A stretch of DNA of 64,000 nt from positions 30,952,914-31,016,913 of the forward strand of contig NC_016132.3 in NCBI RefSeq assembly GCF_000005505.3. The letters run 5' to 3'. The translations under genes were made by a program, and so were the position numbers. This stretch comes from Brachypodium distachyon. Taxonomy: Eukaryota; Streptophyta; Magnoliopsida; Poales; Poaceae. How positions within the stretch are numbered: position 1 is the stretch's first letter; each line of letters starts with the position of its first letter. This document shows, in pieces, positions 57,596 through 64,000 of the stretch. The notes beneath the pieces are model-generated. The model made no database searches, was not told the origin of the DNA, and saw only the letters and a program-made list of their open reading frames with translations.

Positions 57596-60383
57596 TCCAA
57601 ATTAAAAAAGAAGATGAAAAATTCGTGCTCCGCGTATTTCTCGAGACATGCCACCAAATATTTAGATGCAAGGGTTCTTGAGGCATCCTTTTCTGGCTCA
57701 AGACCGATGTCACCGTAGTTGAACATCGCGGGGTCTAGAATGGCTACTTTTTTGACCTCCATTCGCCGCAGTTCCCTTATTTGCTAGACAGACCACAGCC
57801 TTAAGTATCAAGCTTTTGGCGGTTGAAGAGGTGGAACAGTTCGTTGAACTCCACACCAAAGGTGATAGGATGTTCCTGAATGTTCCTGGTTTCTTGGTCA
57901 AAGAAGCCATAGTCTTTTGGGATTCGAACATTGATCTGTTGGACATGCTGTTGAGAACCAGCTGATGCTTGCATGTAGAACTGATGAAGCTCTTGCATCT
58001 CTCTGGACATGGCACGCAGGAAATCTTCGGTGACCATCGGTCTTCCAGGATAGTAAATAAGCACCCGGTCAAACTCCCTAGCCACGAAATAGGATCCGTC
58101 TTCGAATCTCTGGCCTTGACGGGGGTTCTTTCTGAGAATGTCAGGCCTATTATCCTCTCAGACTCTAGTTATGTCAAGCACATAGTGCATCTCATCTTGA
58201 GTGACATTGGACGACTCCTTGATGGTCTTGCCGCCGCACACCCTCTTTTTATGCCTCCTCTTATTGTCCCATGCCTTCTGCTCCTCTGCCTTGTACTTGT
58301 CATCAATCTTGCGGCCACCCATGGACTCAGTGGCACCCAAGAGAGAGAAGGTAGGAGGGACGCTTCCAGCCTGTGCCGACCCTGTGGTCTGGCTATCTTT
58401 GAGCTGTGCAGGCATCGACATTGCCCGCTCTTCATCTCCGTCGGCATCGACAGGAGGAAGTATCCTAGGGGAAAGGCCGAGCGGCGAATGAGAAGTACCT
58501 TTGTGGGCGGAGGGAAATGGAGTCATAGAGGGCCTACGCTGGTTGTAGAGAGATACCAAGCTCCTAGGCCACATAATGCGGTAGTTTGGACATCCGCCTA
58601 GGATATCCACGTGTTCCTCCGGAGGTAGCGGGATAGCATAATCCTGATGCTCCTCGACGATGGAGTCCACCATCACACTCGCTTGTGCGTCGTTCATAAG
58701 AATGCCGTGCACCAGTGGCGGTGATTGTCTGGGCATCAGGCGGCCAACGGCGCCTACAGGCTTTCCAGGCTTGTTAACGTGGATACGACACTTCACCGGT
58801 GCCTGCGCGTAACAAGAAGAAGGCATATGTGTGTAAGATCTTTATTCATTAAGGTAAAGAGTGAAAAAGAGTTTGAAAAGTATGCTTACAAGGATGTTGT
58901 CGCTCGGACCCGGATCGTTATCCCGGATGCCCTCGCTTGGGTCCGGTTGGCTAGCAGGGGGGTTGCCCATGCTAGGAGCCGGGCTGTAACCTGGGGTGTA
59001 GGTGTCTTCGCCGTCCATACGTGTGTCGGAGGCGGCGCTGCTCTTCAGCAGGGTGCTCTTTCGCGGGGGAAGAGGAGGAAGAGGAGGAAGGAGGTTCCAC
59101 AAACCTTCCACTCCTCCTCCGAGTATGGCGTCAAGGGCGGGGTGGTCTTTGGCCAATGCTGACACCAAATGATGGACGGCTTGCACTGCATATTCCCGTG
59201 ACACCTCTTGAGACACGATAGATGCCTGCTCTCGCGCCTCCGCCTTAACTTGTTCTATTATTTCAGCAGAAGCGGGGAGCTTTTTCTGGACCTTGCTTCA
59301 CTTCGGAGCAGGCGGGAAATAATCATCCCAGCAGGCCCCTTCGCCTTCCCCTAGAACACGGCCCGTGTGCTCCGCCTTTTGCACGGAGTTGTCGGAGGAT
59401 TCTGACCTCTTGCTCTCCTCCCATTTGTGGGCATTTTCCTGTTATCAGATAAGACAGGACGTGAGTCTATATGGATTAGAAGTGTCATAATTAACGCTGA
59501 AAACAAATAAATGCACGTGAACCCTTATCGCAAATTTTTTAACAGGCGGCCGCGTTGGCTCAATGCCCGCCCACTCCTCGGGTGTCATGTGCTGACGTGC
59601 ATATTCTCTAGCACGTTGGTCCTCTAGCATGTCATGCACTGGAGGCACCCTGCCTACCGCCTCGAGAATTCGGTCCTGCTTGCGTCAGACCTTCTTCTTC
59701 CCCTCTTTCCCTGCACTCCCTAGCCTGTGGTTCAAGGGCTTCCTCGCACGCAACGCCCTCATACGTTCACTCTTCGCAATGAAGGCAGGGTCAGACGATT
59801 CCTTCTTGATTTTTTCCCATTCGGCCTCATCAATTACCGACGGCCATTTCTTCTTGATGATCTCGTAAGGTTTGTCCATCCACTTTCTAGCGGTGGTTTT
59901 CCAATTAGCAACTCCATTGCGCACTGCTATGTTGACGGCCGCTAGGAATCGCTCGCGCCACTCGTCAGTGACTTGGAACCTCCTTGCAACGTCCGCGATG
60001 CACGTGTTTCTAAAGACTTCGGAGATGTCACTCCACTCGTCGGTGATCTTGCAATACTTACGTGCAACGGCTCCACAGGTCGTTGCGAAGGCCTTCTGTG
60101 CCCTCTCAGGCGACTCCGGGCGGCCTCTCTCAGAGTGCTGGGTGACCACGTAACAGAACTCCTTCAAGTTGTGGCTCCCCCTCAGCGTCTTCTTCCTTGG
60201 CTTCTTAGCAGGAGTTTCAGAAGGCTGCGGGTTACTCTCTTCCACCCGTCGCTCGTTGTCGCGCTCTTCTGAACGAGAGCTACCTGAGACAGAGCTGGCA
60301 ATTTGCTCTCCCAATGAAGACTCTTCATCGACACGATCTACCTCCTCCCGATCAAGAACTGGTTTCTGGCTACTCTTGCCCAT
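57596..60383 (-). pseudogene. CACTA second gene (Transposase_24 / TNP1-like), broken
   Basis: ATG at 60381-60383. Exon 1 has an acidic, basic-rich start, then a Transposase_24-type region: GSHNLKEFCYVVTQHSERGR, AFATTCGAVARKYCKITDEW and KWMDKPYEIIKKKWPSV. After TGA 59685-59687 the same frame continues with HDMLEDQRAREYARQHMTPEEW. Exon 2 (about 58890-59438, acceptor TAACAG/GAA, donor CTT/GTAAGC) has a TGA at 59298-59300. Exon 3 starts at 58802 (CGCAG/GCACC) with VGRLMPRQSPPLVHGI and PNYRIMWPRSLVSLYN, as in the domain found behind Transposase_24 in CACTA genes. TGA at 58158-58160, a frameshift near 57800 and TAG at 57784-57786 follow. The last block, RRMEVKKVAILDPAMFNYG with LASKYLVACLEKY, resembles the Ulp1/C48-peptidase-like C-terminus of such proteins. 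That last assignment is tentative. Confidence 0.8.
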
Positions 60384-61135
60384 TTCGTACCTATGCCATC
60401 AAAACCATCAAATATATATCGTCCGAAAATTTTGGCATGACCTATGCTAAAAAACTAGCAAATTTTCTCTACTAGGAGCTCGAAACCTGCATAAAAACCC
60501 ACCCGCATATGTACCCCCTCGGTACGATGGCCGGCCCCTTCTCCAATGACCCGACACGATGGTCGAGCCCACAATTCATTACTCAATTCTCCAAAATAGC
60601 ATATAAAACCGCTATATAAAAAACTACATGTATAGCATATAAAAAACTACATGTATAGCATATAAAACAACATGTATATACCATATAAAACATCATGTAT
60701 ATAGCATATAAAAAACTACAATGCATATACTTATGTGTGCTATATATTACAATGCATAAAACATCATGTAAAATGTGCTCACTACAATGCTCTGCAACTA
60801 AATACTATATCAAATTCACAATGGTAAATAAAATGTATCCATGTTACAAATTAGCTATTACAATATGTGTGCACATCTAACTCAATACTATATCAAATTC
60901 ACAATGTATACATGCCGTGGTGTGTGGTGGGAAATGTACATCTAATTTGATATAAATTATCTATTACTACGAACTACAATGCTAATCCTAAATTAACAGC
61001 AACAATGCCTAAATCCTAACCCTAAATTAACAGGAACAAATCCTAAACCTAACCCTAAATTAACAGCAACAGATCCTAACCCTAAATTAACAGGAACAAA
61101 TCCTAACCCTAACCCTAACCCTAAATCAAGCTAAA
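60384..61135 (-). other. AT-rich leader region of the CACTA gene with short repeats
   Basis: Repeats of CATATAAAA(A)ACTACATGTATAG type lie at about 60598-60730. A CCTAAATTAACAG(C/G)(A)ACAAATCCTAAC array at about 61000-61130 ends in three CCCTAA repeats. No gene. It probably contains 5' UTR or intron sequence of the downstream gene. Confidence 0.5.
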
Positions 61136-61565
61136 TCAGAGGAGAGGGAGGGAGGCAGAGGAGAAGGAGGCAGAGGCGCGCACCTGTGGCTCGGGGAGGA
61201 GGGAGACGGCGTGGGCTCGGTGAGGAGGGAGACGGCGGCGCGGGGCGGCGGCGCTCGGGCGAGGACGACGCGGGATGGCGGCGCTCGGGCTCGGGGACGA
61301 GGACGCGGGGTCGGGAAGGAGGACGACGCGGGGTGGCGGCGCTCGGGCTCGGGGACGAGGACGACGAGCCGTCAGCGGCGGGCTCCGTGCGAGGACGGGG
61401 AGGCGCGGGCTCGAGGCGGAGGAGGAAGACGGCGCGGAGGGGAGGACGAGGAGGCCGTCGGCAGGCGCGGGGCAGCGCGGGGTCGACGGCGGCGGCGGCG
61501 CGAAAATCCGGCAACGCTTCGCTAGGGTTAGAGAAGCGCCCACTGTTGGTCTCTCGGGCTAGGGG
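61136..61565 (-). other. GC-rich exon-like block upstream of the CACTA gene
   Basis: Purine-rich on the plus strand, so the minus strand is CT-rich and encodes proline/arginine/serine-rich frames on overlapping registers. It contains a 58-bp tandem unit (GACGACGCGGG(A/G)TGGCGGC at 61264 and 61322). It probably represents the 5' leader or first exon of the transposon gene. The long frames on both strands are compositional. Confidence 0.45.
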
Positions 61566-61610
61566 AGGACACGCAGTCGAGAATGAGACTAAGTGTTTCG
61601 GCGTGTTCCC

Positions 61611-61617
61611 TTATATA
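61611..61617 (-). promoter_or_regulatory. TATA box between CACTA repeats and CACTA gene
   Basis: On the minus strand GGGTATATAAGGGAACACG lies just inside the sub-terminal repeat block and about 30-40 bp before the GC-rich leader. This is the expected place for the promoter of the gene running to 57596. Confidence 0.45.
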
Positions 61618-61621
61618 CCCT

Positions 61622-61832
61622 ATATACATCAGTAACAGGCGGGTAAGGAACGCGACCGTTACTGATGTTCGAACATCAGTAACGGGCGTGGAACAAAACA
61701 CCCGCCACTAATGTGCTCAAGTGAGCAATGCTCAACAGAACATCAGTAACGGTCGCCTTGTTACCCGACCGTTACTGATGTGTGCATATACTCATCAGTA
61801 ACGGGCGGGTAACCAGGCGACCATTACTGATG
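61622..61832. repeat. CACTA sub-terminal repeat block
   Basis: ACATCAGTAAC(A/G)GGCG and its inverse CG.CCGTTACTGATG occur at least six times in both orientations (61627, 61651, 61670, 61741, 61777, 61793 and 61818 areas), partly as closely spaced inverted pairs. Clusters of short direct and inverted motifs like these are the binding sites near CACTA ends. The outer CACTA/TAGTG tip itself is not identified. Confidence 0.75.
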
Positions 61833-61839
61833 TGTTCCC

Positions 61840-62070
61840 ATACTTGTTGAGATGAAATCAAAAGGTTGAAGTTTGATGAATAAATTCATGCATTTTGTCT
61901 AGTGTTTTTTGGGAGTGACAAAGCCATGTACTAACATGCATACACAAAAGTACATCGATCACACATAATTTCACTTAGTATAAAGTTTGCATTAAGATTC
62001 AGTACGGGTACATTTTACAATGTGACTACTAGTGCTTCTCCTTCTGACTCCTCGCAGAACTGCTTCTGAG
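61840..62070 (-). other. 3' flank of TNP2-like gene
   Basis: AT-rich sequence after the TNP2-like stop at 62071, probably the 3' UTR, leading to the sub-terminal repeats. Confidence 0.45.
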
Positions 62071-64000
62071 TTAGGGTTTTTGTGGTATTTTCACGCTCTC
62101 GCTCCCATCACTTCTTCTTTTTCCTCTCCTTTTCCTCGTTAATATCGTGCGTTCCGCTTCTTCGTCATCTGCGGTGGTCGTCGGATCATGGAAACCTTCG
62201 TAGTCTTCTTCTGAAGTAACTCCGTCCACTCCAACAATGCTTCTTTTCCCTCTTCTTACTACGACGCGGCCTTTATTTGCCGGGTCATCTATGTAGAATA
62301 CCAGCTTGCATTGTTTAGCAAAGACCCATGGTTCCTCTCTTGCCAGGATTTTTCTCACGTCAACTTGTTCACGAGTGATCTCAGGAGGTAGCACCATCGT
62401 CGTGAACCTGTGATTTTTTTTCTTTGTCACCTTTGGTCCATCTTACACGGAACATTGAGATCTTTGTGATCGAGTACTCCAATTCCCAGATCTCCTCGAT
62501 AACGCCGAAGAACGCTTTGGTTTTGTTGTTGTCGTCGATCGCAGTCTCAGAATTCATGACTACACCACTATTTTGATACGTGCTTTTACGGTCCTGAGAC
62601 GCAGTGTAGAAGTTATAGCCGTTGATCGCATATGATTGCCAAGTAGAGACGTGGGAAGCAGGTTCCCGTGACAAACATGCAACCGTCTCTTCCGATACAT
62701 TGGTCATCTCCCTGCCGTACCAATAATTCTTCAGCCACGCTGCGAATGTTTTATTGTGCTCCTAGTGGATCCAGACTTCTCTTCTTTTAGGGTTTTCATT
62801 TCGCAGTTGTTCCATGTGCATTTCCTGATAAGGCCGGCGGCAATCGACAGTTTGTAACACAACCAAATGTGCTCTTTCAAAGTCAACTTCACTTCCTCTT
62901 CCATAGACATTAAGGTATGTATGTCCAAGGCCACCTTCGCCATCGAGCTTGCCCTTGTGCCGTGATTTGGGAACACCTATTGATTTCTGATCGGCCAACC
63001 AATCCGTGCAGAACTCGATGCACTCTTCTGTCCTAAAGCCTTCCACGATGCTACCTTCCGGACGCGATCTGTTACAAACGTAGCGCTTCAGAACCTCGTT
63101 GTATCGTTCAGGGCCATACATGTTATGCAGGAACGAGGGTCCTAGGGACAAGATCTCATCGCATATGTGGATCATTAGATGGACCATGATATCGAAGAAT
63201 GATGGAGGGAAGAACATCTCGAGCTCGCACAGAATCTGTATCATACTATCCTTCAGTATCTGGCATCGTCTAACGGTGATTGACTTCTGCGAGATGCTGT
63301 CAAAGAAGTCAGAAAGCTTCATGATTGTCTCCCTTACGTGTGGCTCCATGATACCTCTGATTGCGACTGGAAGTAACTAAGTGAGTATGACATGGCTGTC
63401 GTGAGACTTCATGCCAGATAGTTCGTGACTCTTCATGTCAACTAGATGCTTGATGCTCGACGAGTAGTTCGATGGGACTTTAATGCTCTGCAGGCACTAG
63501 CACATCCTATGCAACTCGTCTTTGTACAGGTTGTAACATGCAAGATGACACCGCGTGGTCACCGTCACGAAACCATTCTTGTCCGCTGCCGACACTTGAT
63601 CTTTGCCCCACAACTCTTTTCTGATAGACATGAGTTTCAGGTCCTTCCGTGCATTGGGTCCATCTTTCGTCTTCTCTGGAATGTTTATCAGCAACCCCAG
63701 CATGTTGCCGCATACATTTTTCTTCACGTGCATGACATCTATGCTGTGGCGGCATTCTAAATGTGCCCAGTACTTCAGGTCACAGAATATGGACCTCCTT
63801 TTCCACATGACGCCTTCAGGTTTCTTATATTTCTTCGCAGCAATCTTTCCGGGGACAACTTCAAGATCGTTCACAATTTCGAGGATTTGCATACCAGACT
63901 TCTCCTTCGGCGCTGTCCCGTGCTCCGTCTTCCCATTGAACCTTTCCTTGTCATCCCTCCAAGGGTTTTTAGCATCCAACCACTTTCGGTGGCCCATGTA
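62071..64000 (-). pseudogene. CACTA transposase TNP2, partial and broken
   Basis: The gene enters from the right edge of the window. The TNP2 core (Transposase_21) shows HRKWLDAKNPWRDDKERFNG, WKRRSIFCDLKYWAHLECRH and SIDVMHVKKNVCGNMLGLL. The next domain (DUF4218 type) has EPHVRETIMKLSDFFDSIS and MFFPPSFFDIMVHLMIHIC. The C-terminal DUF4216-type part has HNKTFAAWLKNYWYG, YNFYTASQDRKSTYQNSG and WVFAKQCKLVFYIDDP. Breaks: TAG at 63497-63499, 63377-63379 and 62762-62764 in one continuous frame, and a frameshift near 62432. TNP2 proteins catalyse CACTA excision and insertion. This copy cannot, unless splicing removes all stops, which the flanking conserved sequence makes unlikely. Confidence 0.92.

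Noticed and set aside
61100..61125. Internal telomere remnant
   Set aside because: Only three hexamer-like CCCTAA units, embedded in a different repeat, and lacking long TTTAGGG arrays.
61131..61635. Overlapping 104-149-codon ORFs on both strands
   Set aside because: Product of a GGCGGC/GACGAC repeat tract; no conserved domain and several equivalent frames.

Overview
The window looks like nuclear DNA of a grass (Poaceae). The evidence is the dense set of Stowaway and Tourist MITEs with TA or TTA target duplications, the grass-type LTR, LINE, hAT and CACTA elements, the GC-rich monocot coding style of the ERF gene, and introns with GT-AG ends. I cannot name the species. Only two genes look clearly host-encoded and intact: a cytokinin-response-factor-type AP2/ERF transcription factor (plus strand, 35853-36668) and a FERONIA-type CrRLK1L receptor kinase (minus strand, 42610-45246). 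A 99-codon ORF of unknown nature (49718-50017) is a third candidate.

Layout. 1-14379 is a low-gene stretch with direct repeats, several MITEs, two possible Helitron 3' ends and a LINE fragment (11565-12257). 14380-33300 is a nested transposon block. A minus-strand hAT transposase is cut at about 16476 by the 5' LTR of a Tat-lineage Ty3/gypsy element. That element runs through gag, pol, a long repeat-rich 3' region and part of an antisense ORF. It then ends abruptly at about 26384 against a 3'-truncated, minus-strand L1-type LINE running back to about 33300. 33372-42609 holds the ERF gene plus MITE and hAT-like sequences. 42610-46310 is the receptor kinase with a probable 5'-UTR intron. 46638-50730 holds MITEs, a gypsy remnant interrupted by a TIR element, an LTR-like segment and the unknown ORF. 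54450-57450 is a copia element lacking reverse transcriptase. It abuts minus-strand CACTA genes (Transposase_24-type at 57596-60383, TNP2 from 62071 past the window end), with a block of CACTA sub-terminal repeats between them.

Decay. I found 18 in-frame stops that interrupt otherwise readable transposon proteins in five elements. All are TAG or TGA and none is TAA, as expected if loss came mainly from deamination of methylated CG and CHG cytosines. I did not find a convincing novel biological system. The most useful leads are this stop-codon signature, the broken gypsy/LINE and copia/CACTA junctions, the small upstream ORF before the ERF gene, and the unknown ORF downstream of an LTR-like promoter.
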